Below are positions 19,272 to 27,834 of a DNA stretch of 64,000 nucleotides, piece after piece. The stretch lies in contig CP043547.1 in assembly GCA_009664345.1 (NCBI GenBank), positions 5,856,709 through 5,920,708 on the forward strand, read 5' to 3'. How positions within the stretch are numbered: position 1 is the first letter of the stretch; each line of letters opens with the position of its first letter. Origin of the DNA: Planctomycetales bacterium 10988 (GTDB lineage Bacteria > Planctomycetota > Planctomycetia > Pirellulales > Pb10988). The notes under the pieces are model-generated. The model worked only from the letters and a program-made list of their open reading frames with translations. It was not told the DNA's origin and made no database searches. Position numbers and translations under genes: made by a program.

Positions 19272-21097
19272 TTTTTGAGTGTTCCTTCCCGTTGACGTGT
19301 TTTCGCCACGAGTTGAGTGAATGAATTGATCGAAGCGTAGAGTCCGAGAAATCGCTCTAATACGCTGGCAAAGAGGAAGACTCCGGTACCGATATATTTC
19401 TCTTCATCGAACATCATGCTGACTTCTACCCCGCGACAGAATCCGGCCGGAGTCCCCCCGGTACGCCCAACAACTCGTCGGCTTTCCACTTCCAAAATTC
19501 CTTCGACCAGCTGACGGTTCACTTCGGACATTTGCCCTTGGCCCGCTTCCGGATCGGAAAAATCGTAGAGACGGAGAATTTCTTGGAAAGCCTCGCGACC
19601 TTCGGCCGGATCGGTGATGGAAAGATGATTTAGAAGCAAATGCGAAACTAACCCCCAATGCGAACCACGTTTCACCGGGGGATGCAGCGGCGGACTCGGT
19701 GTTACCAGGCAGCGGACTCCTGTAATCGGAGCGGCTCCGGCATAATCAAAGCGGAGGTTTTGACCGGCCCGGCGAAGCTGCGTCGGGAGGTTACGATTGG
19801 TACACGTCGTCTGCACCACTAAAGTATGATCGGCAGGCAGCTTCAAGTCGAGATTACGATCAACCAGCCGGATGGAAACCTCTGTGCCAAAGTCATTGGC
19901 CCGGTTGCTCGGTTCTCGCGAGGCATGCCAAAAGACTTCCTTCCCCTGCCGGGGTTTGGCCGAACGGAAAGAGTAAAAGGGTTCGTAAACGGTTGTCTTG
20001 TCTGAATCGGCGTTGATACTGCGAACATCCTCAATCGAATAGACCTCCATCCCCATCCGACGATTGACATCGGGAATGACCGGGTATTCGAACTTGCGTT
20101 GCGTTAAGCGAATCGGCTCCGCGACTTGGCGAAAGAGATTGATGATTGGCGTGCAGCCCAATTGAAAGGTGTCTTCGTCCAACCACTCTTCCAGACTGGA
20201 AGCATGACGATTCAGGAAGAAGACCACCTCGACCGAACGACCGTAATTTCCGCTCTTACAAACTTTCTGCCAGCAACCGAGATCGGCAAAGAGGAATTTC
20301 TCGGGAAAGGCAAAGAACTCTGTCAGTAAGCGATACCCCGGCAAGGTCCGCCGATCGTACGGCAAGAGACTTTGGTCCAGATCGAAGCCCACCTGCGAAA
20401 GACATTCTTTCGGAGAGAACCGTATATTATGAGCGCTCTTTCCTTCTCCGGGAACACGGAAAAGGACTTCGGTGCAATGATTGAAGATCAGTTCGTAAAG
20501 TTCCGCCGTGGCGAACCCGCTGCCAAAGAGGAACATCCGCAAGGTTTCCAGCTCTAGCTCTTCCAAAGAGACTTGCGAACGGCACCCGATTTCGAGGCGA
20601 ATGGCCGATTCGGTACGCCGGGGAGCCCGAAAGTCCGTTGGATAAGGAGGGGCCTGCAAACGTGCCTTCCGAATTTCCAGAGGCCAGAGCTTCGTCGGGT
20701 AAACCGTTCGATATCGGCAGGCGACATCCCCGACACGTGGCGAGCGAAGTTCACTTTTCGGAGGGATATCAAACCCTTCTGGCAACGCCCCGCGGCTGGG
20801 ATCAATCACAAATTGAGCAATCGCCATCGAAGGAATCGGCCGCAGATAATGCGGGGCAATGACGGACAGCAAGGCATCGGTCAGCTCGGGAAACTCATCA
20901 TCCAGCTTATGCCGCACGCGACCAGCCAAAAAGGCAAACGATTCAATCAGGCGTTCGATATGAGGATCGCTACTCCGATTCGCTTCAATCATCAGCCGAC
21001 CGGCGGCGGCCGGATACTTTTGGGCAAACTCCTGGGCGATCTGCCGAATGTAAATCAGCTCTCGTTCGTAGTACGGAAAGAGCGCTTCAGTGCCCAT
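19235..21097 (-). CDS. tssF: T6SS baseplate protein TssF
   Basis: 620 residues, normal for TssF/VasA. The N-terminus 'LFPYYERELIYIRQIAQEFAQKYP' and 'IERLIESFAFLAGRVRHKLDDEFPELTDALL' are diagnostic, followed by 'LYPHYLRPIPSMA'-like text (here VIAPHYLRPIPSMAIAQF) and the C-terminal 'FCRGVEVSMMFDEEKYIGTGVFLFASVLERFLGLYASINSF'-type segment. TssF pairs with two TssG-like chains in each baseplate wedge. Only two bases separate its start from the tssE stop. Confidence 0.97.
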   Translation of the reverse strand: MGTEALFPYYERELIYIRQIAQEFAQKYPAAAGRLMIEANRSSDPHIERLIESFAFLAGRVRHKLDDEFPELTDALLSVIAPHYLRPIPSMAIAQFVIDPSRGALPEGFDIPPKSELRSPRVGDVACRYRTVYPTKLWPLEIRKARLQAPPYPTDFRAPRRTESAIRLEIGCRSQVSLEELELETLRMFLFGSGFATAELYELIFNHCTEVLFRVPGEGKSAHNIRFSPKECLSQVGFDLDQSLLPYDRRTLPGYRLLTEFFAFPEKFLFADLGCWQKVCKSGNYGRSVEVVFFLNRHASSLEEWLDEDTFQLGCTPIINLFRQVAEPIRLTQRKFEYPVIPDVNRRMGMEVYSIEDVRSINADSDKTTVYEPFYSFRSAKPRQGKEVFWHASREPSNRANDFGTEVSIRLVDRNLDLKLPADHTLVVQTTCTNRNLPTQLRRAGQNLRFDYAGAAPITGVRCLVTPSPPLHPPVKRGSHWGLVSHLLLNHLSITDPAEGREAFQEILRLYDFSDPEAGQGQMSEVNRQLVEGILEVESRRVVGRTGGTPAGFCRGVEVSMMFDEEKYIGTGVFLFASVLERFLGLYASINSFTQLVAKTRQREGTLKKWPPRVADRPLL

Positions 21098-21099
21098 GC

Positions 21100-21585
21100 T
21101 TACTTGATTCCTTTGACCGAAGTATGTCCGGTCGTCAGTTCGAGAACTGTTTCAAAAGCGACTTCCGGAGCCGGATCGACTGCCAAGGTCGCCTCGATAT
21201 GATAGCGTACACGCAATAACTTACTGAGTTCGTGGTCGAGTTCCGGGATGGCCCGCACCTTTCGCAATCGTGGCTCGAACTTCATTACCTGATCCGCGAT
21301 CAATTGGCCAAGATCGCGTTGTTCTTTCAGAGTAGAAGCAGAGATCGAACCAAAGTCCGGCAGCCCGAACGTCAAGAGCGTATTGTGCAACTCGGGATAA
21401 TCGTCTTTGAGATCACGGAAACATTGTCGGGTATTGAGCAACTTTTCCAAGTCCCTGCGAACCACATCCATCATCTGCTTCAGTGTATAGCCCGGCATGG
21501 CGGAAGTTCCGCCGGAGTCCGGATCGGTCAACCGATCGAACATCGAAGGCATCAATCCGGCACTGACTCGCATATCGCTGGACAT
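21100..21585 (-). CDS. tssE: T6SS baseplate protein TssE (gp25-like)
   Basis: 161 residues. gp25-like wedge protein: 'SMFDRLTD' near the N-terminus, 'VRRDLEKLLNTRQ' (about 42-54, containing the invariant RDLExLLNTR that nucleates the sheath), 'LLTFGLPDF' and a C-terminal 'LRVRYHIEATL' strand. TssE docks the first sheath ring on the baseplate. It is encoded directly before tssF with no gap, as in most T6SS. Confidence 0.97.
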   Translation of the reverse strand: MSSDMRVSAGLMPSMFDRLTDPDSGGTSAMPGYTLKQMMDVVRRDLEKLLNTRQCFRDLKDDYPELHNTLLTFGLPDFGSISASTLKEQRDLGQLIADQVMKFEPRLRKVRAIPELDHELSKLLRVRYHIEATLAVDPAPEVAFETVLELTTGHTSVKGIK

Positions 21586-21641
21586 TTCGAACCTTGACTT
21601 TCCCCAAGGGAATAAGCAACTCGATCAAGCTCACAGATTTC

Positions 21642-21655
21642 AAAAAGTGCTTTTT
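21642..21655. repeat. AAAAAG-NN-CTTTTT palindrome, copy 4
   Basis: AAAAAGTGCTTTTT in the 105-base gap between the tagJ stop and the tssE start. Confidence 0.6.
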
Positions 21656-21690
21656 AGCAAGAAACAGTCTCAGGCAGCGACCGCATGTTC

Positions 21691-22530
21691 TTATTCGCTT
21701 TCTGTTTCCGCTTCTTCTTCCATATCCTCTTCAAAGACGATCTCACGCACGTCCAAAACGGAACAAGCCTCATCCCCGATCAACCAAAGGTGAGCCCCGA
21801 TCCCTAAGATCGGACGATTCGGCTCTTCGATCCAGTTTGTTAATCGCCCGAGGCGTACTTGGTCATCTTCGTCGTTTTGCGAACCTGGATAAATCGTGGG
21901 CAGGAAGATTTCTCCACTGGGTCCATTTTTGACATCCAAGCGAGTCGGCATCCACAGCAAGTCACGAGGATAGCGGGGCGGGTTACTCATTAGCATGTCA
22001 ACCTGTTCCCAACCCATCCAGTAGTAACCCCCTTGTGCAGTCATAAATTCGACAATTCCCGCAAAGAAATCATCACAATCCCGAAAACCGGTAAAGGGAA
22101 TCGGATCGCTGTCTTGAATTTTGAACTCTCCGGTCAACTCGGGAATGGCTTCGTTCGCCTCTTCGATCAACGCGAGACCTTCTTGATCTTTTCCGGCTTT
22201 CAATAATTGCCAAGCTGCGAAGCGTTTCTTCACATGCTCCGAAGGTTCCAGCAAAGAGCTTGGCTCGGCAGTCCCGGCAAAAACCTTTTCCCTCTGAACA
22301 GCGGCTGCGAGGAGATTTTTGTACTTTTCCAAGGCCGCCGCGAGTTCTAGATCATCATAGTTGAGCACATCCAAATGTTTCTTCGCGCGTTCCCAATCCC
22401 CTTGGAACGAGAGTAACTCAAAGAGAAACAACCGCAAGGCATCATCCGCCGGTTTTTTCTTGACTGCGGCGATCTGGGCTTCGATGGCTTCATCGAGATT
22501 TCCTGCATGAAAGAGGTCGCTGGCGGTCAT
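21691..22530 (-). CDS. tagJ: T6SS accessory protein TagJ/ImpE (sheath-ClpV adaptor family)
   Basis: 279 residues. The N-terminal TPR-like helices 'LFHAGNLDEAIEAQIAAVKKKPAD' and 'LFELLSFQGDWERAKKHLDVL' are the ImpE signature. The C-terminal half has 'WIGWEQV'-type text (here YYWMGWEQVDMLMSNPPRYPRDLLW), 'IFLPTIYPGS' and 'RLGRLTNW', also as in the family, and ends in an acidic tail. TagJ binds TssB and helps recycle or assemble sheaths in the systems that have it. It lies between hcp and tssE on the same strand. Confidence 0.93.
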   Translation of the reverse strand: MTASDLFHAGNLDEAIEAQIAAVKKKPADDALRLFLFELLSFQGDWERAKKHLDVLNYDDLELAAALEKYKNLLAAAVQREKVFAGTAEPSSLLEPSEHVKKRFAAWQLLKAGKDQEGLALIEEANEAIPELTGEFKIQDSDPIPFTGFRDCDDFFAGIVEFMTAQGGYYWMGWEQVDMLMSNPPRYPRDLLWMPTRLDVKNGPSGEIFLPTIYPGSQNDEDDQVRLGRLTNWIEEPNRPILGIGAHLWLIGDEACSVLDVREIVFEEDMEEEAETESE

Positions 22531-22615
22531 GAAACTATTCCTTTGATCAAAGGGGTAGGAAGCGATGAATTTTTGGCAAAAGCGTAGAAGGTCGAGTAAG
22601 TGCTAGGCTAGAACT

Positions 22616-22629
22616 AAAAAACGCTTTTT
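22616..22629. repeat. AAAAA-CGC-TTTTT palindrome, copy 5
   Basis: AAAAAACGCTTTTT, in the gap between the long Hcp gene and tagJ. It is the exact reverse complement of the copy at 27757. Confidence 0.55.
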
Positions 22630-22702
22630 GAGGTTGAATTGGATCGGGTTCGAATTTATCAAAACTATTTTTTATATTCAGCAAGAGCGGTCGATAAAAC
22701 GC

Positions 22703-23485
22703 CTACCCTCCCAAGGGTTCGTTGGTTTGGAAATCCCAGCCGCGTGAGATGAGAGGGTCCGCCACGCCGCGTTCGGTTTGTGGCCAGTAAGTCATGGTGC
22801 AGGAGAGAAAACTAAAGGTAATAGTTTCGCTGGGTAAAATGGAATCTGCTTCCGTGTGCAGTTCATACCCACGAATCTTACATTCTTTGAAATCATATTG
22901 CAGAAAGATGCCGATTCCCCCCAGCTCTCGGAAGAAGAGCTTCACTTCCCCGAAAGTTTCGACTTTATTTTGCTCTTGCATCGAGGTGCTGCAATAAGCG
23001 TGAAACAGCGGGGGCGAAGAAAGATCGAGTTTCTTGTCAATTCTAAAGATATAGCTCTTCTTTCGTTCCTCCGGCGGCTTCTTCGCATGGTTTCGTCGTT
23101 GGACTTTTCGCTGTTCTCGCAATCTGCCGGCAATATCTTTGTAGCGGGCATCTTTGCCGAGTTCATCGCGAACCATCTGCTCCTGATCGCGGAGGCTCCC
23201 ATGTTTTGCGGTCCGCAGTTTGGAGAGCAAACCACTTGATCCGCCTTTATTTTTCTCGGAGAAGAATTTCAATTCGTCCATAACATTATCGAAGCTTTTC
23301 TTATTGGACGAACGTTCTTTGTCGGCATCCTCATAGGCCGCTTCCGCCAAGTTCCCTTGATCGCCAAATTCGAAAGAGAGAATTTCGATCGCTTTTTTCT
23401 CTTTAAATTCTTTATCAATCGTTTCCCCTTCGACCACGGGATCAAGGATTTGCATAAAGGCGTCGATTGTTCCTGAGCCAGCCAT
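22703..23485 (-). CDS. hcp: Hcp-family tube protein with charged insertion
   Basis: 260 residues from ATG 23485; an in-frame extension to 23710 overlaps the next Hcp gene and is rejected. The start MAGSGTIDAFMQILDPVVEG and 'KAIEILSFEFGD' match the Hcp beta-barrel opening, and the end (FHAYCSTSMQEQNKVETFGEVKLFFRELG, ETITFSFLSCTMTYWPQT) matches its closing strands. Between them lies a Lys/Arg/Glu-rich insertion of roughly 90 residues (about 45-140), absent from typical 160-180-residue Hcp. Hcp rings stack into the inner tube and carry small effectors; an insertion this size would protrude from the ring or fill its lumen. Third of three consecutive Hcp genes on the strand. Confidence 0.85.
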   Translation of the reverse strand: MAGSGTIDAFMQILDPVVEGETIDKEFKEKKAIEILSFEFGDQGNLAEAAYEDADKERSSNKKSFDNVMDELKFFSEKNKGGSSGLLSKLRTAKHGSLRDQEQMVRDELGKDARYKDIAGRLREQRKVQRRNHAKKPPEERKKSYIFRIDKKLDLSSPPLFHAYCSTSMQEQNKVETFGEVKLFFRELGGIGIFLQYDFKECKIRGYELHTEADSILPSETITFSFLSCTMTYWPQTERGVADPLISRGWDFQTNEPLGG

Positions 23486-23583
23486 GATGAACCTAAAATA
23501 GAAGTTGAGGAGGAATGAAGTATAAAGGAGAAACTTGCGGATAAGGGCCACTATCGAATGTGATTGATTTTGAACTGCGATGC

Positions 23584-24159
23584 CTAGGCGAATTTCCAAA
23601 TCCGTGCCAACGGGGAGCCCGCTCCGTCGGCGGTTTCCGGGACATACTCGAACGTGCAAGTTCGGAAATAGAAATCGATATCTTCTTCCGGTCGTTCCAC
23701 GCCAGTACACCGAATCGAATAGCTCAGCACCGAAACATCTTCAAATTCAAACGTTACGAAAGTATAAGGGGTTTTCGTCCCTTCCATCCGTCGCAAGATC
23801 ACCTTAGCTTTGGAAAAAGAGATCATCTGGGCAGGGTCGCTACTGCTGCAATAGGCTTGAAAAAGGGCGGGAGACGATTTATCCAAGTCCTTGGTGATGC
23901 TGAAAATGCGGACATCCTTCACCGAATCGCGGCCCATGCCCTCCACATCCGTACCCAGAAGATGGCCGGTTCCCCACTGTTCTTCCGCGTCGGTTCCTTC
24001 ATTTTCTACACGGAATTCTTCTTCCAGATCGGTCGAACAACCGAGGTCGAAATGTTCGATTTCGATGGCCCCTTCTTCCACGGCGGTTGCTTTCGTTTCG
24101 CCGGAAACTTGCTGTCCTCCCGTGAGAACCAAAAAACCTTCAAAGGTATAATCCGCCAT
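23584..24159 (-). CDS. hcp: Hcp-family T6SS tube protein
   Basis: 191 residues. Opens 'MADYTFEGFLVLTGGQQVSGETKATAVEEGAIEIEHFDLG' in two recognisable Hcp strands (Gly-E-[ST] turn then the acidic loop and 'IE...FDLG') and ends 'EDIDFYFRTCTFEYVPET', the Hcp closing hairpin. The middle 'FSITKDLDKSSPALFQAYCSS' is the usual helix region. Hcp is both tube subunit and secreted product. Paralogous to the genes on each side; the protein sequences differ clearly, so the copies are not a recent duplication. Confidence 0.93.
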   Translation of the reverse strand: MADYTFEGFLVLTGGQQVSGETKATAVEEGAIEIEHFDLGCSTDLEEEFRVENEGTDAEEQWGTGHLLGTDVEGMGRDSVKDVRIFSITKDLDKSSPALFQAYCSSSDPAQMISFSKAKVILRRMEGTKTPYTFVTFEFEDVSVLSYSIRCTGVERPEEDIDFYFRTCTFEYVPETADGAGSPLARIWKFA

Positions 24160-24368
24160 GTTTACGATCCTTCAACTGTGAGAGAAACCAAGGTAGCAAG
24201 GAGCCTCTCGACAATGAATGCATGTCAAAAGATGAGCCGAAACGTTGAAACCATTGAGGGCCAATAAACCTCCGAAAGTGAGGTTAGGGCTAAAAAAAAG
24301 GGCACACCGGAATGTGCCCCCATTTTTGACTCCCCACCTCGATCAGGACGATGGCCTTCGCTCCGCGA

Positions 24369-24911
24369 TTAACGCACGTCTTGCGTTTGGGCGTTTTTGA
24401 CCACGCTCCACATCGCGGGAATCGGGGCCAACAAGTTCCCGACGTCATCTTGCGGTTTGTACATCATTTTGATGGAACCGTATTCGAAGACCACGTTTTC
24501 GGTCGGGACATCGTCGCCCGAGGAACCGGCCCATTCGATACTTTTGACAGCGACCATCTTGAATTGATAGGCCAAGTAGCTGTCTTCTTCCAAGTTGGTG
24601 AACGTCCCGGTGGTCCCGGTTTTACGCAAGTAAAGGTCAACCGTTTCATAGTGACCACCGAGGCAGCAGCAAAGCACGAGCTTCGGCGAGGCACTATCAG
24701 TTTGTTTGGTGACATTGAATTCTTTGAATTCGGCCTTTCCAGCACCGGCACCACCCGACTTCGAGGTGATGTTCAAGGTGTTTTCCACTCCGAAGGAGAA
24801 TTCGCTGATTTCCAAACAACCAGTAGCGGTGGCGTCTTTGGTTTCACCTTCGATGTCCAACGAAGCACTGGTACCACTAGTAGTAAATTTCATAAACGCG
24901 TCGAATGCCAT
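24369..24911 (-). CDS. hcp: Hcp-family T6SS tube protein
   Basis: 180 residues, the standard size. Starts 'MAFDAFMKFTTSGTSASLDIEGETKD', continues 'CLEISEFSFGVENTL', has the helix region 'FNVTKQTDSASPKLVLCCCLGGHYETVDLYLRK' and ends 'ENVVFEYGSIKMMYKPQD', all in Hcp order. It is the first of three Hcp genes after tssC and so probably the main tube subunit. A run CCC at about residue 97-99 is unusual for Hcp. Confidence 0.93.
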   Translation of the reverse strand: MAFDAFMKFTTSGTSASLDIEGETKDATATGCLEISEFSFGVENTLNITSKSGGAGAGKAEFKEFNVTKQTDSASPKLVLCCCLGGHYETVDLYLRKTGTTGTFTNLEEDSYLAYQFKMVAVKSIEWAGSSGDDVPTENVVFEYGSIKMMYKPQDDVGNLLAPIPAMWSVVKNAQTQDVR

Positions 24912-25186
24912 GACTTGTCCCTCTCATAAAATGACTAGGATGAATTCGTGAAGAGCCGTCCTCCGACAGGTAGACCGAAGGAACTAAACGTCTCTTCCCA
25001 AAACGCAACAAACCGAGTGCGAGGCTGGGGTGATCAAGAAGAATAGACGTACTCTTTTCGATCAGGTGCCTTTCGCTCCACCACAGGCAAGCAGCACCAG
25101 CACGCATAGATAAATTTATTACGCAAGATGTTGTACCAAAGTAACGGGTTGGATTTCGAAGATCGAGCCGCACCGTTGCTTGGAAA

Positions 25187-26665
25187 TTAACCTTTTTGAG
25201 GTACTTCCGCGACGAGTCGCATCGAGGTCGATAAGGTTTCCAATTGGAAGTGCGGACGCAAGTAAGCGACCGCTTCGTACCAACCGGGTTTCCCTTCGAC
25301 TTCACGGACATCCACTCGGGCATCGGCCAAAGGACGTTGTGCCTTCAACTCATCCGGGGCCCCATTGGGATTGATCACATAATTGGAAATCCACTTGTTC
25401 AACCAATCCGAGCAGTCATTGACTTCCATGAAGGAGCCAATCTTGTCGCGAGCCATTACCTTTAGGTAGTGAGCAAATCGCGAAGTGCAAAGCAAGAGGT
25501 TGAATTTCGCGGAAAGTTCCGCATTCGCATTGGCATCGGGTTCGAAGTAAGTCTTCGGCTTTTGGCAGCTTTGCGTTCCCATGAAGACCGCAAAGTCATT
25601 CCCTTTACTATGAATCAAGGGAAGGAAGCCAAGGTTCGAAAGTTCGAACTCACGACGATCGCTAATGGCGATTTCGGTCGGGCATTTCATGGCGACATCG
25701 CCGTCATCGGTCGGGAAGGTATGCACGGGCAAGCCTTCGACTTTTCCGCCCCCTTCGACACCACGAGTACGGGCGAACCAGCCATCTTTGGCGAAGGCGT
25801 CCGTGACGCGAGCGGCGTAGGACCAAGCAGCACTCGTCCAAAGGTAATTTTCGTGCATCGTTCCATCGGCATCTTCTTCAAAGTTGAACTCTTCAACCGG
25901 ATTGAAGTTTTCCCCATAGGGAAGACGCCCGAGGGTACGCGGCAGGGTCAATGCGACATAGCGGGAATCTTCCGATTCGCGGAACGATTTCCAAGCGGCA
26001 TATTCGACGCTATCGAAGATTTTGGCCAAGTCACGCGGCTTACCGAGTTCAGTATAACTGTCCATACCGAAAATTTTCGGAGATGCCGAAGCACAAAGCG
26101 GGGCATGGCAAGAAGCGGCCAGACCCGACATATGTTTCAGTAAGCTGATGTCTTGAGCATTTCGTCCGAATTCGAAGTCGGTGACAAGAAGACCATAAGG
26201 TTGACCACCAAGCTGGCCGTATTCTTCTTCGTAGAACTTTTTGAAGCAGGCGGATTGATCGAATTCAACAGCCTTTTCAAAGTCCTTGACGAGTTCTTTT
26301 TTCTTGACATTCAAGACGCGAATCTTGAGTGCTTCACCGGTTTCCGTTTGATGAACGAAGTAATGGAAACCTCGCCAAGTCGATTCCAGCTGTTGGAAGT
26401 CTTCATTGTGAATAACTTCGTTGAGTTGGTCGGAGACCTTTTTATCGATTTGAGAAATCCAATATTTGATCGAGGCTTCGACGTCTTTGGAAACGGTCGA
26501 AGTCGACGACATAATTTGGTTGACAAACTCACCGAAGTATTCTTTATTCCGGTTTGCTTCGTCTTCACTCTGGGGCCGCGTCGCAGCAATGATTTCATCG
26601 AGGAAATCAGTGGATTCTTCTGCTGCTTGAGATTGCGGGGCAGAGGATTCTTCGGCACTCGCCAT
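25187..26665 (-). CDS. tssC: T6SS sheath large subunit TssC
   Basis: 492 residues, standard length. Hallmarks are 'ISQIDKKVSDQLNEVIHNEDFQQLESTWRGFHYFV' (about 70-105), 'GGQPYGLLVTDFEFGR', 'APLCASASPKIFGMDSY', 'LTLPRTLGRLPYGENFNPVEEFNFEE' and the C-terminal 'KPGWYEAVAYLRPHFQLETLS' segment. TssC interlocks with TssB to form the contractile sheath. Same strand as tssB (145 bases upstream) and the three Hcp genes. Confidence 0.98.
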   Translation of the reverse strand: MASAEESSAPQSQAAEESTDFLDEIIAATRPQSEDEANRNKEYFGEFVNQIMSSTSTVSKDVEASIKYWISQIDKKVSDQLNEVIHNEDFQQLESTWRGFHYFVHQTETGEALKIRVLNVKKKELVKDFEKAVEFDQSACFKKFYEEEYGQLGGQPYGLLVTDFEFGRNAQDISLLKHMSGLAASCHAPLCASASPKIFGMDSYTELGKPRDLAKIFDSVEYAAWKSFRESEDSRYVALTLPRTLGRLPYGENFNPVEEFNFEEDADGTMHENYLWTSAAWSYAARVTDAFAKDGWFARTRGVEGGGKVEGLPVHTFPTDDGDVAMKCPTEIAISDRREFELSNLGFLPLIHSKGNDFAVFMGTQSCQKPKTYFEPDANANAELSAKFNLLLCTSRFAHYLKVMARDKIGSFMEVNDCSDWLNKWISNYVINPNGAPDELKAQRPLADARVDVREVEGKPGWYEAVAYLRPHFQLETLSTSMRLVAEVPQKG

Positions 26666-26717
26666 AATATCACTCCTAAGAAGATGGGGAAATTCGATTG
26701 ATCAGCATTGAAATTCT

Positions 26718-26730
26718 AAAAGCACTTTTT
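26718..26730. repeat. AAAAG-CA-CTTTTT palindrome, copy 6
   Basis: AAAAGCACTTTTT between tssC and tssB, fifty bases from the next copy. Confidence 0.5.
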
Positions 26731-26767
26731 CGATTGCTTGGCACAAAGGTCATCAATGATGCCCAAG

Positions 26768-26780
26768 AAAAAAGCGTTTT
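26768..26780. repeat. AAAAAAGCG-TTTT palindrome, copy 7
   Basis: AAAAAAGCGTTTT, second copy in the tssB-tssC gap. Confidence 0.5.
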
Positions 26781-26809
26781 AGGGGAAGTAATCTTCTCAT
26801 CGGCGGAGA

Positions 26810-27343
26810 TTATTCGTCTGAATCTTCGCTTTCCGCAGCTGCGGCTTTGGGTTCAACGCCGAGGCTTTTGGCCAAGGTTTCTCGTTTTTCGGTGTTGTTC
26901 ATGATTTCGCCCAGCATCTCTTCCAGCTCGTCGTTGCCTTCCATTTTGCTGAGGAGTTGATTGAGGCGATCTCGCATGTCAAGCAATTCCTTGAGCGGTT
27001 TGACTTGGCGGGCGACATTGGCCGGCTCGAAGTCATCCATACTCTTGAAATTGAGTTCCACATTCATGCGAGTGTCGTCATCGGTCAACTTATTATCAAC
27101 CTTGAAAGCGACACGCGGCGCCGATTTTTCCAACACGGCGTTGAAATTGTCGCGATCGATCGGGACGACCTTACGATCCTTCATAGGTTTGAGTTTGTCT
27201 TTCGGACTTCCGGACAGGTCGGCAAGTACCCCGACGACGAAAGGAAGTTCGACTTTTCGCATCGCCCCCCCTGTCTCAACATCGTAGGTAACCTGTACAC
27301 GTGGTCTTCGAACGCGGTCTAACTTGTGCTGCATGGAGGACAT
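26810..27343 (-). CDS. tssB: T6SS sheath small subunit TssB
   Basis: 177 residues from ATG 27343 (MSSMQHKLDRVRRPRVQVTY); the open frame extends upstream but that part has no homology to TssB. The family core is complete: 'KVELPFVVGVLADLSGSP' at about 27-44, 'LKPMKDRKVVPIDRDNFNAVLEK', 'LNFKSMDDFEPANVARQV' and a C-terminal acidic tail. TssB partners TssC in the sheath and presents the ClpV-binding helix. It follows a sigma-70-like promoter and leads the tssB-tssC-hcp operon. Confidence 0.97.
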   Translation of the reverse strand: MSSMQHKLDRVRRPRVQVTYDVETGGAMRKVELPFVVGVLADLSGSPKDKLKPMKDRKVVPIDRDNFNAVLEKSAPRVAFKVDNKLTDDDTRMNVELNFKSMDDFEPANVARQVKPLKELLDMRDRLNQLLSKMEGNDELEEMLGEIMNNTEKRETLAKSLGVEPKAAAAESEDSDE

Positions 27344-27494
27344 CCAGAATCTCCTGTCCAGAGAGCGACCAAAAAGAAAGTGTCTAACGTGATACTCGAA
27401 ACGTGCCTCTTGCGGGCGGAAACAATTTTCCAAATGCCGATAAGTCTTTCACGGCTAGTAAGTTGGAAAAAGTGTCTGTAGGGGAATGAGGTTG

Positions 27495-27524
27495 ATTATA
27501 GCCCACGGGGAAAGTTGCATTCAA
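27495..27524 (-). promoter_or_regulatory. Candidate sigma-70 promoter for tssB
   Basis: On the minus strand a perfect TATAAT (27495-27500) lies 18 bases downstream of TTGAAT (27519-27524), about 150 bases before the tssB start. The -35 matches four of six consensus positions. Confidence 0.4.
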
Positions 27525-27756
27525 CTAGCGGGAATAAAAAAAGCCTGTTAAAAGGTGATCTTTTCCATCCTCATCCATTTAATCCGTCCAGAGTGACGTT
27601 CCGGAGGGTGAACAAGCCATTTCAAAGGATTCTTTGAAACATGCCTGCTCTTGTTGCTGTTACTATTGTGGCAATCTTTCAGCAGAAATCAAAATATTTA
27701 TCGAAAGCTTTTTTAGTTCTCGAAAATAACAAAACCTGTCTACTTTGCCATCCTTC

Positions 27757-27770
27757 AAAAAGCGTTTTTT
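27757..27770. repeat. AAAAAGCG-TTTTTT palindrome, copy 8
   Basis: AAAAAGCGTTTTTT, 65 bases past the stop of the TssB/TssC/TssA-like fusion gene and within the 490-base gap before tssB, which otherwise holds only the candidate promoter. Confidence 0.55.
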
Positions 27771-27834
27771 CGTTCTTGCCAAGGTACCTTCCCGAAAGGC
27801 TGTTGGGAAGGACTTGCTTGCATATTACACAATG

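Noticed and set aside
23486-23710. N-terminal extension of the third Hcp
   Set aside because: Overlaps the neighbouring Hcp gene and lacks Hcp homology; the ATG at 23485 fits the family start.
24877-25323. Minus-strand frame between hcp and tssC
   Set aside because: Overlaps both neighbours, no homology or ribosome site; the gap is probably regulatory.
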